Shown: positions 33,761-45,519 of the stretch, one piece after another
How positions within the stretch are numbered: position 1 is the stretch's first letter
How the letters are laid out: the number at the start of each line of letters is the position of its first letter
Made by a program: the position numbers and the translations under genes
Source: Trichobilharzia szidati
Lineage: Eukaryota; Platyhelminthes; Trematoda; Strigeidida; Schistosomatidae
NCBI GenBank assembly: GCA_944472155.2
Contig: OX235272.1
Location: 16,104,354 to 16,168,353, forward strand
DNA length: 64,000 nucleotides
Direction: 5' to 3'
Notes under the pieces: generated by a model
What the model was told of the DNA's origin: nothing
Seen by the model: the letters and a program-made list of their open reading frames with translations, nothing else
The model's database searches: none

Positions 33761-34158
33761 AATCAGCCAAATGTGAAGGAATCTGAAACGATATGTGATG
33801 GGTTTAAGTCTTATTAGGAGCACCATCCCTCATTAGATCGGAGATATATCTAGCTGACATGGCCTAGACAGAACCAGACCGACATCCTGGACCCCACTGA
33901 TAGCTACCACCAGTAACATCAAACAGTATAGTCGGTTATGTGTTATTTCATAAGGACTGTCGCTCGTGATAAACGACTTACTTTCATCTAAGTTACATTT
34001 ATTTGTGTTCATTTTCCACCAGGCTATTCATTATTGAAAGAAAAAACTGGATCAGTCTAAAATCATGAGTGAAATGATTGTCTACTTGCTAATGTCTGTT
34101 TCGTATTCATTTTCTTCTTAGTTTCGCCTACCACTTAAATGACTTTTATCTAATGATT
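33761..34158. other. No recognisable feature
   Basis: Nothing supported. Confidence 0.35.
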
Positions 34159-34255
34159 AAGCTTATTTAAGTATTGGTTTGTAGGGATTTGGTTGATTGG
34201 TTACAGGACTTCATCATGAGCTGACATTGGTTAGAGAACCATTGGAATACCTGGG

Positions 34256-34303
34256 AGTACTGGACAGCTGTTTCGTCCTAGTTTGGGGCTCCTCATCAGT
34301 ACG
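34256..34303 (-). ncRNA. Hammerhead motif in the inverted SINE-H piece
   Basis: Stem I GTACTG/CAGTAC (6 bp), core ATGAGGA (34290-34296), GAAA, stem III ACAG/CTGT, and the GTC site at 34262/34263. The C3 to A change predicts inactivity. Confidence 0.6.
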
Positions 34304-34585
34304 CACCCCACAAACTAATACTTAAATAACAATGAGATGCTCTCTGGCGACTGGCCCTATTCAGGTAGGCAGTTACCTGGGGTTCCAGTGGGATTTTGTG
34401 ACCAGTAGGGTGCAGCAGGTCGAGTGTGAGGACAATTACTCGCCGAAGACATTGGCTAGCAGTTGCGCGGTTGTGAGTTGGCAGAAGTTCAAATTCATGG
34501 GCCATTGGATCGGGTCCCAGTGGCTTAATGGTATATGAGCTCGCCTTGTAAGCAGAAGGTTCTGGGTTCTAACTACGGTGGGTGC

Positions 34586-34634
34586 GTACTGCCGAAGAGT
34601 CCCAAACTAGTCTGACGAAACAGCTGACCAGTAC
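34586..34634 (+). ncRNA. Hammerhead motif, SINE-H body
   Basis: Stem I GTACTG/CAGTAC, core CCGAAGA (34592-34598), GAAA at 34617-34620. The site reads GAC instead of GTC. Probably inactive. Confidence 0.55.
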
Positions 34635-34702
34635 ACCTAGGTTTTTCAATGGTTCTCTATTTAATATCAGCTCATGATGAAGTCCCGTAACCAAAGCTTA
34701 TT

Positions 34703-35974
34703 CACTTAGGAAATACATAAAGGCTCTCCTGAGCACTTATATCCACTGTCAAAACTCTAACACATGGTTAGCATGTCACTAGGATCTAAGTTAAAACAGT
34801 TATCCATCACATTCCCAACTAGAATGTATGTAAAATCGTCAGCATAAATTGTGTTGCATAATGCTCAATGTTTTACTCATTTTCTTACTACCAACTGCCG
34901 ACGTTATATTTCCCTACTGACAACATCTTCCCTTATCCTAGATATACTACAATAACTAAAGTAAGCATTTTCGATTACGTCACAAGTGAATAAATCACTT
35001 GTTTCCTGATCCCTTTCTTTGCCTGCTTTTACCTAATAAATTACAAAAAAAGGAGAGAGTAGATATCTCCACGGATTCTCTCATACAAAATACAATAAAT
35101 TATGTCTGTTGCAGTGTATGTATGCATGCGTGTGAGTGTTTGAGGTTTGAGCAACATATATATATATATATCAGATTTTTGAAGCAGCACTAGAAGTTGG
35201 AAAAAGTAATAATCAATTGACTAATGTCATCTTATGTATCTATCCATTTATTGATTTGATTATCTCCTTCGATAACACTTAACCCTATTCCTGCAGATAA
35301 TCATATAAGCTATATACATATATATGTGTGGATAATTTTAACCTTCGATCTGATAAGACGTGTTTTCGGTAATACTCATCAGGCAAACTTATCTACATCT
35401 CTCTTTCTCTTTCTCTCTCGCTCTAAGTCACTTCTCCACCATTGTTTTATCCCAGTAAGTAGATAAAACATCTAATCTTGTCAGTAAATATTGTCAACAA
35501 AGAGAAAATAAGCAAGTTAATGATTATTCGTTCATTCATGCATCATGACAGCAATTGAAAGTGATTAGACTTGCTGGTAATAAATAACACACTGAGACTG
35601 AGATAGGCAGAGGAATAATAGTTTTGTAACACCTTTTTTGGTGATGATAAGTAAATATCCGAACACACAAGAAGACAAACAAACACTCACATACATACTT
35701 GCATACAAACGCAAAACCGGTAAACAAAGGTTTCAATTAAAAATTGTGATATTTATACCTATCTATCTATCTATTTTGATATTGTTTATAAGAAGATAAT
35801 AATAATAGTTAACAAAAAAAGGAAAAAGAAATTGTTTACAATCTTGAAGTGGACCAATGAAAAGAATATTCACAATGTACATGCCTAATTTATGTATAAG
35901 CAGTTTTGATTATTCAGATTATGGGATTATTTGTGGGTATTTTGATTTTAATTTAATTTCACAGTGGTTAGATT
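34703..35974. other. Unassigned, simple repeats
   Basis: (TA)n near 35156-35170, CT-rich 35398-35425, CTAT repeats 35757-35774. No gene supported. Confidence 0.45.
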
Positions 35975-36100
35975 TCGTCATGAAACAGCATCCTTTAGAG
36001 AGACCAGTGAAAACTGGGGAGAATTAGAAGGCTGTTTCGTTTTATTTTGAGACTCTTTAGCAGTGCGCACCCATGTTTCCCTCTGTGATCAGATATGCGA
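35975..36100 (-). mobile_element. SINE-H left part, outer level of a three-level nest
   Basis: Reversed tail and HHR (AGAAGGCTGTTTCGTTTTAT, GTGCGCACCC). It continues at 39159-39330 (TCGTTGACCATTCACAGCC, body ATTCAATGACTCGTGG) after the PLE-D insertion. Confidence 0.6.
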
Positions 36101-36179
36101 ACCGTCAGTATAAAATCTGGGCACTGTGGTAGAGCATCAATCCATTATGGATAAGATTTTATTTTGATAAATCACACAG

Positions 36180-36769
36180 AACTCAAAAGACGAAACATCG
36201 ATGTTGGCATTCCTATGTCTTTCATGAAGGAGCTTCTCTTGAAATGCACAATGAATGTCCACTTTTTATTTAATAAGGAACTGTATAGACAAATCGACGG
36301 TGTGACAATGGGGTCGCCACTAGGACCCACTCTAGCCGACATTTTCCTTGCGAAACTAGAAAATGAGCCTTTGAAAGATGTTATTAATGAACTCGAATTT
36401 TATTGTCGATACATGGATGATACTTTTTTGATTATGAAGAACGAAAAGGAGGCAAAGGACATCCTGGATAAATTTAATGAGGTACATTCTGCAATAAATT
36501 TTACTATTGAAAAAGGAAAAGATTCTAGTATTTCATTTCTAGACGTCCTTATGACCAGAAAAGAGGATGGCACAATAAGAAGAAATGTGTATAGAAAACC
36601 TACATCAACGGGCCAGTACACACATTTTCTCAGCTTTGTGCCCTTGAAATACAAACGCAATCTAATAAAGTGCTTGGTCCACAGAGCAAGAGAGATCTGC
36701 TCGGATGAATGTCTTCACGAGGAACTCAATAATATTAAACGGTTGCTAAGTGAGAATGGTTATTGGTAA
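36180..36769 (+). pseudogene. PLE-C reverse transcriptase part
   Basis: Begins ELKRRNIDVGIPMSFMKELL (the codons before it lie in the TSD). It has RQIDGVTMGSPLGPTLAD, catalytic YMDD in CRYMDDTF, ISFLDVLMTR, RKPTSTGQYTHFLSFVP and RNLIKCLVHRAREICS. A frameshift after NGYW (near 36768), and a stop in the restored reading near 36817, separate it from the endonuclease. Motif A is lost. Same protein family as the frame at 25038. Confidence 0.8.
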
Positions 36770-36824
36770 GAATCTGAATCTGAAACCAAAGCAGCCCAAG
36801 TTGCCAACAGTTCCAAAATAGGCC

Positions 36825-37349
36825 TTGTTCTTACAGATGCAGTTCCTAGGGGACAACGCCAGTGAGATACTAACACATCGCCTCAGAAATGTGGTGGTAA
36901 AAAGAGCATTCCCTACTGCTCAATTAAGCTGTATCTTTAAAACCACTCCTTTTCTGCGTTCGGGAATAAAAGACAAGCTGCCTAATTTCGCCTCTTCCAT
37001 GTGTATATACCAATTTAACTGCTCCTGTGGAGCCATTTACATAGGCCGTACAATTAGGCGTGTTTCTCGTAGAATTTCCGAACATCACCCTGCCTGGTTA
37101 AGCAAAGGTCAAACAAAGTCTATTCGCAGCGCTATTCTGGCGCATCTTGTGGAGACAGAACACAAGATTGACGTTAATCATGCTTTCAGGGTCATTTACC
37201 ACATACCTATGAATCTCAATTTCGCTTTAAGAGTTCGACTTCTAAATATTGCTGAGGCTGTGGGGATTCGTATTTATAAGCCTAATTTATGCACCCAAAA
37301 GAAGTTAGTTCAGTCATTATCATTACCTTGGCCATCCAGGTTTGAATAA
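36825..37349 (+). pseudogene. PLE-C GIY-YIG endonuclease part
   Basis: The reading QMQFLGDNASEILTHRLRN leads to DKLPNFASSMCIYQFNCSCG, AIYIGRTIRR, RRISEHHPAWLSKG, then LLNIAEAVGIRIYKPNLCTQ and the end LSLPWPSRFE. YIG, R and E landmarks are intact, so the nuclease domain was probably functional before the frameshift. It aligns along its length with residues 315-484 of PLE-A. Confidence 0.8.
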
Positions 37350-37558
37350 TCCAGAATTTTGTGGAATTTCCCTAATTTTAGTTGATATTCTATTCGCTGT
37401 TATATCTTTATTATTATTTTATAATTTAAGCATCTTTAATGAAATGTAATTGCATTGATCATACTTTAAAAATCGATTTTATTTAAAAAAACGCTAATAT
37501 TGTTATTAACAACTAATTTAAAATATTCTGTGTATATAAACATGCATATATAATTGTA

Positions 37559-37600
37559 GAGCCTGGAAGAGGAATTTATCGAAAAGAATATTCTTTGCTC
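37559..37600 (+). ncRNA. Hammerhead-like fold at PLE-C 3' end
   Basis: Stem I GAGC/GCTC, core CTGGAAGA (one base longer than consensus), GAAA at 37581-37584, and a palindromic stem III AAGAAT/ATTCTT before the site at 37596. Stem II is weak. It sits in the same place as the PLE-A fold. Confidence 0.5.
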
Positions 37601-39379
37601 GATTATTTTGTGTTTTATAAATCACACAGTGTTACACAATAATACTAACTGATGACGTTTCGAGCACAAACTATTGCCACTCATAATCATATCAAGGCAC
37701 TACTCACACAACTTCTTTCCTTCATTTATACACATGTGTAGAATTGACTAGATATTTGAATAAAAATCAGTATGAGATAATTTACATTCAGAAATAATAA
37801 TAATATGAGTGTTATTGATCAGTTACAATTAGATGGAAAATAAGGCAGTGTTAAAAACAGAACAGATCTCTCTCTAGCTTCTTGACACACACATATAAAC
37901 TCACTAGTGGAGGGGATAAAATTCACATTTGAATCGGAAGATGAACAAGGAGAGTTAGCTATGCTAGATTGTAAAATAAAATGAATAGAAGAAGGTGAAC
38001 TACACACTAGTGTTTATAGAAAACCAACGCATTCTAATAGATATTTAGACTAATTCGTCTCATCCGTTAACTGGTAAGGCAGGCTTAGTTAAGTGTCTAA
38101 CAAAACCAGGCAGTAGCACTGAGTAGCACAAGAAAAGACCTAAATGACGAAATAAAACAGATAGAAGAGGCGTTGGTGTTAAATAACTAACTATCCCATA
38201 AAATTCATTAGGAAGATCACTAAACGCCAAAGACTAAATAAAAATAATTGTGGAACTAGTAATGACAACATATATAAGAGAGAATATGTCATCCACTGTT
38301 ATACCATATAAGGAGGGGACATCTGAGACTCTACGTAGGATTCTAAATAAAGCAGGAATTAGGGTGGCATTCAAACCTACAAACTCACCCAGGGACAAGC
38401 TCTGTAAGTTAAAGGTTCCTGTCGGTTGACCCAATTAGGCAAAATAATATAATTTACAAAATACCCTGCAATGACTGTGAAGTCAATTACATAGATCAAA
38501 CTAGTAGGTCAGGGTTAGTCAGATTGTCAGAACATAAGAATTTAGCTAAGGTAAGAATGGTTGACCCAGAGAAGATAAGTAATTCAGAAAAAAAGCTCAG
38601 CAATTGCAATGCATGCATTAGCACACAACCACACAATAGGGTGGATGGGAGAGGGTTAAAATTCTAAAAAGTAATCTAGGTAGGTGGAGAGAGAAGTTGA
38701 TTACGGAATCCTTGTTCATTGAGTCTACACCCCACACATGCAACAGAAATGACTCAATGCAAATACCAGAAATATGGAAGATATTATTACCGCCGGTCAA
38801 ATCAGAAGAGAATAATTGATAATCTTAATATTCTATTTCAGTTAAAACACATCAAAACATTCGAACAAGTAAGTTATTGTGACTATAGAAACACTTGTCT
38901 TTTTTCCCATCTAAATGTAATTGATCAATAACACTCATATTATTATTTCTGAATGTACATTATCTTACACTGATTTTTATTCAAATGTCTAATCAATTCT
39001 ACACATGTATATAAATGAAGGAAAGAAGTTGTGTTAGTGAGTAACTTGATATGATTATGAGCAATAATTTGTGCTCGAAACATGGTCATCAGTTAATATT
39101 ACTGTACAACACTGTGTGATTTATCAAAATAAAATCTTATCCATAATGGGACCGTCAGATTAAGAGAAAAATCTCGTTGACCATTCACAGCCACTTAGAT
39201 CGGAATTCAATGACTCGTGGAGTCTAACCTCTGTCAGTTGGTCATATAGCTGCATCCTTCACCAATGCCTTCAATGAGTATTCACGTCAGTTTGATGTAG
39301 TACACCTTACATAAATTCACCAGTGAGGAAGTCTAACAGCTAAAATGATTCCAAATCCCCATGAATCCTATAATCTGAA

Positions 39380-39715
39380 AATCAATCATCAGCCCATTGT
39401 TAGCTACCTGGGGGATTTTCTGAAAATGTACCGATAAGTCATGAGACGTGGGGACCACTGTGTTAAGGTGAAGTGGATGCTCATCACCAGCGGTCGTTGA
39501 CATAGTTAGATTTCACATGTCACGGAATTCCAGCTCAAGTGACTGAGTTGTAAGATATCTATCTGTGTTTTGAAACCTGAAGGTCCAATGTGCAGTCCTT
39601 GTTGGATTCGTGGATAGTCACTGTTGAAGAGTTCCAAAATAACTGCACAGTGCTTCCTGGATTTCGATTATCTCTACAGCTAACGGGAACTCGTGATGAG
39701 ATCTAACAAGTGAAA
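39380..39715 (+). repeat. SINE-H, decayed
   Basis: Body (TTAGCTACCTGGGGG), head remnant (ATTCGTGG near 39605) and HHR remnant CACTGTTGAAGAGTTCC. Core C3 lost. Confidence 0.5.
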
Positions 39716-40011
39716 TACATAACTACGACTCCATAAAGCTACCGCATATTTTGCGCACTAATTTCTGATGTACACCACTAATAAAGACAAAGGGCGGCCT
39801 GCTTAAATCACTTGGTGACCCAGAAATTGCTTTTCAACGAAATGTTTAATTTCATCTGGATTTATCAATGTTTTAATCGTCCGGTTATATCAAATGACCT
39901 GTACAGGAACTTGCGAGGCTGATTTACCTTCCTTCAAATAAACGCTGTGAAATTCTTCGAAAAAATGAAGATATACTACAGATTATTACTTTGCATGTGA
40001 ATCCTGTATGA
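39716..40011. other. No recognisable feature
   Basis: Nothing supported. Confidence 0.35.
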
Positions 40012-40612
40012 ACTACAAGAGGAACGGACAAGGATGTCATATCGAGGATCGAGAGGACGAGAAACACATCAGCCTAAAACTAATATGGAAATCTTCGTCA
40101 CTCCTCAACATCAACAACAAAATTCGGATTTTTAATACAGACGTAAAGTCAGTTCTTCTATAAGGATCAGAAACTTAGCGGTGGGTCACAAAGAATATTT
40201 CCAACAGCCTGTTGCAGACCTTTATCAACAACTGTCTTTGCTCTTTACTCAAGATCGGATGGCTGGACAGAATCACCAACAAGAAACAAATTATGGGAAC
40301 AAGCAAAACAAGAACCAATCGCCCAGCAGATTTGCAGAAGAAAGTGGAGATGGATTGGACACTCACTCGCTGAGGAGACCGCTGGGTGACATCGCTTGTC
40401 AGGCCAACGCTCGAGTGGAACCCGAAAATGAAGCAGCTAGTGGGACGTCAGTGCAAGGGTGACATGGAGGAGATCGTGTGAAGATGAGCTGAAACAGTAT
40501 GGACTAACATGGATGCAGGTGAAAAGTATAGCAGAAGAGAGAAGCAAGTTGAGACGTGCAGTTGAAGGCCTTTGTTCCACTAGGAATCTAGGGGAACAAT
40601 AATAATAATAAT
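40012..40612 (+). mobile_element. RTE R1 LINE 3' half
   Basis: Scraps of the C-terminal domain: ACGGACAAGGATGTCATATC start, KIRIFNTDVKS, WRWIGHSLAEE and GDIACQANARVEPENEAASG. The end is GGAATCTAGGGGAACAATAA. Frameshifted. Confidence 0.75.
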
Positions 40613-41196
40613 CTAAATGTCACGCAAAAATGTTCGTTCAAATTCTGATTATGATATTAGTTAATTTTTAGAAAATATTGTGAAATCAGGAGAACTTGTT
40701 TTCATTATTTTGTTATCGTCAAAGTCAATTTCATTCAGGAATGCTGCTGGTCATTCTATGAGTGATTAGATTAGTGTATGCCTGATTACCTAATTTCTTT
40801 GTATACCATCTGATGTGTGTATTCTATAGTTAAATGCATTATGCCAATTTAACTGTTTAACCGGGAACTGTGATCAATTGAAACGGATAATTGTAAAGAA
40901 ATATCGTTGTTTTTTCCAAAATAATGAAAGCGAATACAAGTCACTGCAAATCAAGCAGAAGTTCCCCCTTCCCACACCTGTTGATCATTTACTATGACGG
41001 GATTGTTCGTCATATAAAAAGGAGTACATATTGTGTGGGTGTGTAGGAGTGAGAATTCCGTTTGAAAGGATTTTTCCAGGAGGTGATAAAATGTACGCGC
41101 GTCACTGCAGTGACTATACTATAAAATATATAATCTAATTCAAAGGGGTTAAACTACTGTTGTGAATTTTATCAGTAGTATAAATAATCAGTGATT
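40613..41196. other. No recognisable feature
   Basis: Nothing supported. Confidence 0.4.
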
Positions 41197-41735
41197 ATTA
41201 TTATTCCCTTGGGTTCCTAGTGGAACATAGGGCTTCAACTACACGTCTTTACTTGCTTCTGTCTTCTGCTGTACTCTTCACCTGCATCCATATAAGTCCA
41301 CACTGTTTCAACTCATTTTAACACGATCTCCTCCATGTCATCCTGGAATGTCCCACTCGCCGCTTCCCTTTCGGATTCCACTCCAAGGCCTGACGCGCGA
41401 TGTCACCCAGAGAGTGGCCTCCTCAGTGAGTGAGTGTCCAATCCATCTCCGCTTTCTCCTGGCTGTTTGTTGAGCGATTGGTTCTTGTTTCGTTTCTTCC
41501 CACAGTTTCTTGTTGGTTCTTGTTCTTTCCGACCATCTGATCTTGAGTATAGAGCCAGCGAAGACAGTTATTTGTTGATAAAGGTCTGCAACAGGCTGTT
41601 GGAAATGCCCATTCTTTGTGACCCACTGGCCAAGTTTCTGATCCATCCGTATAGAAGAAGTGGCTGACTTGACGTTTGTATTGAAAATCCGAATTTTGCT
41701 GTTGATGCTGAGCGACGATGATTTCCATTAATTGA
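41197..41735 (-). mobile_element. RTE R1 LINE 3' half
   Basis: Reversed end TTCCCTTGGGTTCCTAGTGG after (ATT)n. The minus strand encodes SILKIRWSERT then RRKRRWIGHSLTEEA, with AQHQQQNSDFQYKRQVS in another frame. Confidence 0.75.
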
Positions 41736-41869
41736 GAGAAAAATAACACCCGCATTCTGTTTATTTACAGTAAAAGATGCTTAAGGAAAGCACCATATAC
41801 TTATCTTGAATTTATATGTAATGATCATTGATGTAGTCCGACATACTTCTGAGTCTTACGTAACTGGTA

Positions 41870-41995
41870 GTATGCCCAGAAATGAGAGAAGGTTGGGAGT
41901 GAGGTTAGCAAACTCACCCATGGAAAAAACACAACATCTCTTGACAGTTTAAAGCCTTGAACCTAAGGCATCATGTTCCACTCAGAAGGCAAGAC
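41870..41995 (+). repeat. SINE-II body/tail, head lost
   Basis: AGAAGGTTGGGAGTGAGG and GGCATCATGTTCCACTC match the body and tail of SINE-II. Confidence 0.5.
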
Positions 41996-42222
41996 AGAAA
42001 AACAGACCCATAACAGAATGCGAATCATAAATCACATAAATACTTCCATTTGTCCAACAACCCAGCCAAGTATATCCGCAATATATAGTGTTCAGATTCC
42101 CATTAGAAATCTTATTCAGTGTAGACAGTAGTGTCTGGTAATTTTTATATATACCACAGCATTCTGTTGTTTTCTGTTGGTTACAAGTGAATCATAAATT
42201 GGCATTTTGCAAATATTTGTTA

Positions 42223-42455
42223 AGTGCGTCGGTGGCATAGTGGTTAGGACGCTCGCCGACCGTGCACATGGTCCGGGGTTCGATCCCCGGCCGACGCACT
42301 CCTTTACCTCGCTAAGCCAGAAATATACCTGGTAAAGAGGAAAGGTTGGGCCTGAGGTTAGCAACCCCATCCTGTAAAATGAGTACTGCTACAGAAACTT
42401 CAAGTCGCTAGCTTGAAGCTCTATGTTCCACTGGGGAACGTGAAGGAAATAAAAA
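42223..42455 (+). mobile_element. SINE-II, most intact copy, 12-bp TSD
   Basis: TSD aaatatttgtta at 42211-42222 and 42456-42467. The head forms a cloverleaf-like fold: 7-bp acceptor GCGTCGG/CCGACGC and T-arm CCGGGGTTCGATCCCCGG. The A-box-like stretch is TGGCATAGTGG. The body ends in GAAGCTCTATGTTCCACTGG, shared with RTE R1, and a short A-run. TSD plus LINE-like tail fit target-primed insertion by an RTE enzyme. No protein is encoded. Confidence 0.85.
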
Positions 42456-42699
42456 AAATATTTGTTAGTAGTAGATTATGGGTGACAATTCATACTCAAC
42501 CAATAGTTCAAGACAGAAACAGAAATGGATAGGATGTTTGACTAAGTACTTGCGTCTGTTACTGGCTTACTTGAGAATTCGTATTTCACAGTAATGTGTA
42601 TACTCCCAATGGACTTTTAGAGACAAATTGTATATTAACGAACCGTCTCTAGTCAGCTCACCCAAAGTGCGACATATTAAGGTTAATTAATTAATTGAC

Positions 42700-43205
42700 T
42701 TTAATCAGGGAATCACACTGAACCATAGAGTAATTAGCAGTTGTTTCATCCTAGTTTGGGGCTATTCGGTAACACGCACCCATTAGACTCTTCAGGTTAA
42801 AAAGTCACCTGGTCGACCAATAATTAGTCCAGTGGAATGAAGTCTTATGGTTCATCAGTCCACAGCCGTGTAAATCATCACTTGAAGATTGATCTAGTGT
42901 TTACTATTGACACAATGCAGGATGAAATTGCCTGAAGTTCAAGTGGGAAGTCATGACTAGAGTGTTCACTAAGTTGGTTGTGAGGACAAACACTCAACCA
43001 GGTCATTGGCTGGCATAAGTTAGAATACATCGGCCCCTTTAGATTCAGTCACATTGAGTAAATGGCTAACAAGCTCGGCTTGTTACTTTAGTGTCCTGAA
43101 TTCTACCCCTGATGGATCCATGAGTATGTATCACTGAAGAGTCTTAAACAAGGATGAATCAGTTCTTCCTGGTTTCCAATTGTTATCTGACTGAAGATAC
43201 TTCAT
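42700..43205 (+). repeat. SINE-H, decayed, with inverted 5' piece
   Basis: 42700-42790 is an inverted HHR part (GTTTCATCCTAGTTTGGGG). 42890-43205 is a plus-strand body, head remnant and HHR with CTGAAGA near 43133. Same layout as the copy at 34168, but old and without a clear TSD. Confidence 0.5.
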
Positions 43206-43630
43206 GATTTTCAAGTGTTGGTTTGTAGGGATTCGATCAGTTACAGGATTTTCATCATGAGCTGACATTGGTTAGAGAACCACTGGAAAACCTGGAAGTA
43301 CTGGATAGCTGTTTCGTCCTAGTTCGGGACTCTTCATAAGTACGCACACACCGACAGGGTTCGAACCCAGGACCTTCTGCTTACAAGGCGAGCTCGTATA
43401 CCATTAGGCCACTGGGACCCGATCCAATGGCCCATGAATTCTATCTTCTGCTGATTCACGACATAGCGCAACCCCTAGCCAATGTCTTCGGCGAGTATTT
43501 GTCCTCACGCCCGACCTGCTGCACCGTACTGGTCACGACTTCCCACTGGAACCCCAGGTAACTACCTACCTGAATAGAGCAAGTCGCTAGTGAGTATCTC
43601 ATTGATATTCAAGTGTTGGTTTGTAGGGAA
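43206..43630 (-). mobile_element. SINE-H full unit with terminal direct repeat
   Basis: CAAGTGTTGGTTTGTAGGGA occurs at 43212 and again at 43610, a 398-bp period, so one complete unit is flanked by the start of the next. Head with GGGTTCGAACCC near 43367. A plus-strand tail scrap follows to about 43675. Confidence 0.75.
43297..43344 (-). ncRNA. Hammerhead motif, SINE-H
   Basis: Core ATGAAGA (43331-43337), stem II GTCC/GGAC, GAAA, and an ATC site at 43303/43304. Stem I has a mismatch. Probably inactive. Confidence 0.55.
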
Positions 43631-44244
43631 TTGATTTGTCTTGAAATTAATCAAATTCCTGCAAACCAACGTCAGTTGACTAACTGACTACAAACTAGAC
43701 AGACAGCTCAAAGCTCTAACAAGAACCTGTGATAGGTGAGGTCCATCTAATTACAGATAGAAAAAATGACTCGCTTTGGTGAATCCCATTTTTTATTTTT
43801 GTTTTCTTTCTTGTACTACTGAAAAGTAAACAATAATACAGTGAATAAACAACTTCGATCTTGTGACAAAATAATAATCTAAGTTCAAAGTTATAAGCTT
43901 ATCAAAATTTTTTTACCATAAAATAAGTCATTTTTTTATTAAAGAACTGAGAAAGTTATTTTTTTCTGCGGCTTAATCTGATAACAATCTATTCTTATGA
44001 CTGAATAACTCGTTCATTTAGCTGTAAATAATTCACTTTGTTTTATTCCTCGATGATTCAATGAGTGGATATATATTTATTACCATGTATTATTTATTCG
44101 TTGAAGAATGATGAAAGCAAATCTCGTGAAACTCATAGTGAAACAAGACTGAAAACACACAAAAAGAAAACGCACACATTGAAAATACCTTTGTTGAAGA
44201 TATTTTTTGTATATCTGTTGAACAGAAGGTGGTTTTTCTCGTGT
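43631..44244. other. No recognisable feature
   Basis: AT-rich; no gene supported. Confidence 0.4.
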
Positions 44245-44975
44245 TCAATGATTACCGTGTTCGATAACCTGAAAGAAACAACCTCTTTTACCTACCTACG
44301 TAGGAAGCATAGTTTCAAATACAGGCGCACGGAACTGACCAGGATATCAAAGCAAGAATCGGAAAAGCAAGACAAGCATTCACCACTCTCAAGTCTGTGT
44401 GCAGGAGGTCAACAGCACTCAGCATCAAAACGAAGATAAGATCCAGATTTTCAACTCCAATGTGAAGTCAGTCAGTGCTACCCACTATCCGGATCAGAGA
44501 CTTGCACTGCGCGACATGAAAAGCATCTCAAACAAACTACACACCTTCATCAACAGCCAGTTGTCTTCGCTCAATACCACTCAACATCAGATGGCCAGCC
44601 AGAATAGATCAGCAACATGGAGGGATCTCCGGCAATGAGCGAACCAACTCATCAGGAACCGATTGTGAAAGAAATAGGCAGGCAGGAAGAAATGGAGATG
44701 GATTGACTGGCCATACTCTGAGGAAACAAACCATCAAGTGAGTGACATCACTAGACAAGCCATTGCTCGAGTGAAACCCGACTGAATGGGAAGCGGCGAT
44801 TTGATCGTCAGTGCAAGGGTGACTTGTAGGAGGTGATGTGAAGAGGAGATGGAAGCGTGTGGGCAGACTTTGAGCCTGGTGAATACTGTAGCAGAGAAGC
44901 GAACGCAATGGAGACGCGTGGCTGAAGCCCTATTTTCCTCTAGGAATTAAAGGAAACAGTAATAATAATAATAAC
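44245..44975 (+). mobile_element. RTE R2 LINE 3' half
   Basis: Reads LKETTSFTYLRRKHSFKYRR, ISKQESEKQDKHSPLSSLCA, then WRWIDWP and the DITRQAIARVKPD-like region in broken frames. The end is TCCTCTAGGAATTAAAGG plus (AAT)n. Confidence 0.75.
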
Positions 44976-45095
44976 GTCTTAGAGTGCAGCATTTGAGTCT
45001 CTGTTAGTACACTCTCACTCAGTGAGGGTTGCAGCACGCAGGTCTTCTTGGTCCTTTAGCTCACAAAGTTTATCCTTGAGTTAGCTTCTACGTAT

Positions 45096-45185
45096 CTGCA
45101 AAATATCTTCCAACGACTATGAGGTCAGCTACATAGGTAATTTCAGAAAGCCGACTTCTTCAGTTAGGCTATCAGGGCAAAATGG
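45096..45185 (+). repeat. PLE-D GIY-YIG scrap
   Basis: CKISSNDYEVSYIGNFRK and SSVRLS resemble YKIPCNDCEVNYIDQTSR and VRLSEH. Very short; isolated. Confidence 0.4.
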
Positions 45186-45321
45186 CATTTCAGCGAATGG
45201 CTAAATGACTAACCATCCCTAAATTGACCACCAGAAAGAGAAACTCGGTAATTGTATTGCATTCATCAACTTACTAATAGTTACGTATAGAGACAGGGAT
45301 ACTGATGACTGAACTCTGTTC

Positions 45322-45500
45322 ATGTGAGTCGGTAGCACAGTGGTTAGGACTTTCGCCAACCATGCACATGGTCCGGGGTTCGATCCCCTGCCGACGCACA
45401 CCCAATATCTGTGGTCGGCCTGTAGAATTTGAGCTAAAAATTCCATACTTGTACCAAAAATACTGTGGGGTTTCAAGCTCTAATCAAAGAAAAAAATTTA
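45322..45500 (+). mobile_element. SINE-III, plus orientation
   Basis: Head GTGAGTCGGTAGCACAGTGG, B-box-like GGGTTCGATCCCC near 45375, body, then tail AAATTCCATACTTGTACC. The tail matches the LINE end at 49015-49045, which reads AAATTCCATACCTGTACC on minus. Ends in an A-rich run. Confidence 0.8.
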
Positions 45501-45519
45501 ACTTACATTAAATACTTAC

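Larger units (their letters stand above)
34168..34693 (+). mobile_element. SINE-H with inverted 5' piece and 9-bp TSD
   Basis: TSD aagcttatt at 34159-34167 and 34694-34702. An inverted 3' piece with a whole HHR (34168 to about 34311) is joined to an almost complete plus-strand unit (AATGAGATGCTCTCTGGCG onward), with tRNA-like head and HHR, ending GTCCCGTAACC. A single insertion event is implied because one TSD encloses both parts. Confidence 0.85.
36180..37616 (+). mobile_element. PLE-C inserted in PLE-D, 13-bp TSD
   Basis: TSD ataaatcacacag at 36167-36179 and 37617-37629. 5'-truncated inside the RT; no inverted piece. Includes the RT, GIY-YIG, 3' UTR and a terminal HHR-like fold. Confidence 0.85.
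36109..39150 (-). mobile_element. PLE-D copy 3, containing PLE-C, 8-bp TSD
   Basis: TSD accgtcag at 36101-36108 and 39151-39158. Inverted arms: 36109-36179 plus 37617 to about 37850 (left, interrupted) against about 38890-39150 (right). Between the arms lie plus-strand relics including FKPTNSPRDKLCKL and NIIYKIPCNDCEVNYIDQTS, then RLSEHKNLAK. The YIG reads YID. Dead copy. Confidence 0.8.

Noticed and set aside
42225..42297. Possible genuine tRNA gene
   Set aside because: The head folds like a tRNA but is joined to the SINE body and flanked by a TSD; the anticodon loop is not a normal 7 nt. It is a SINE head.
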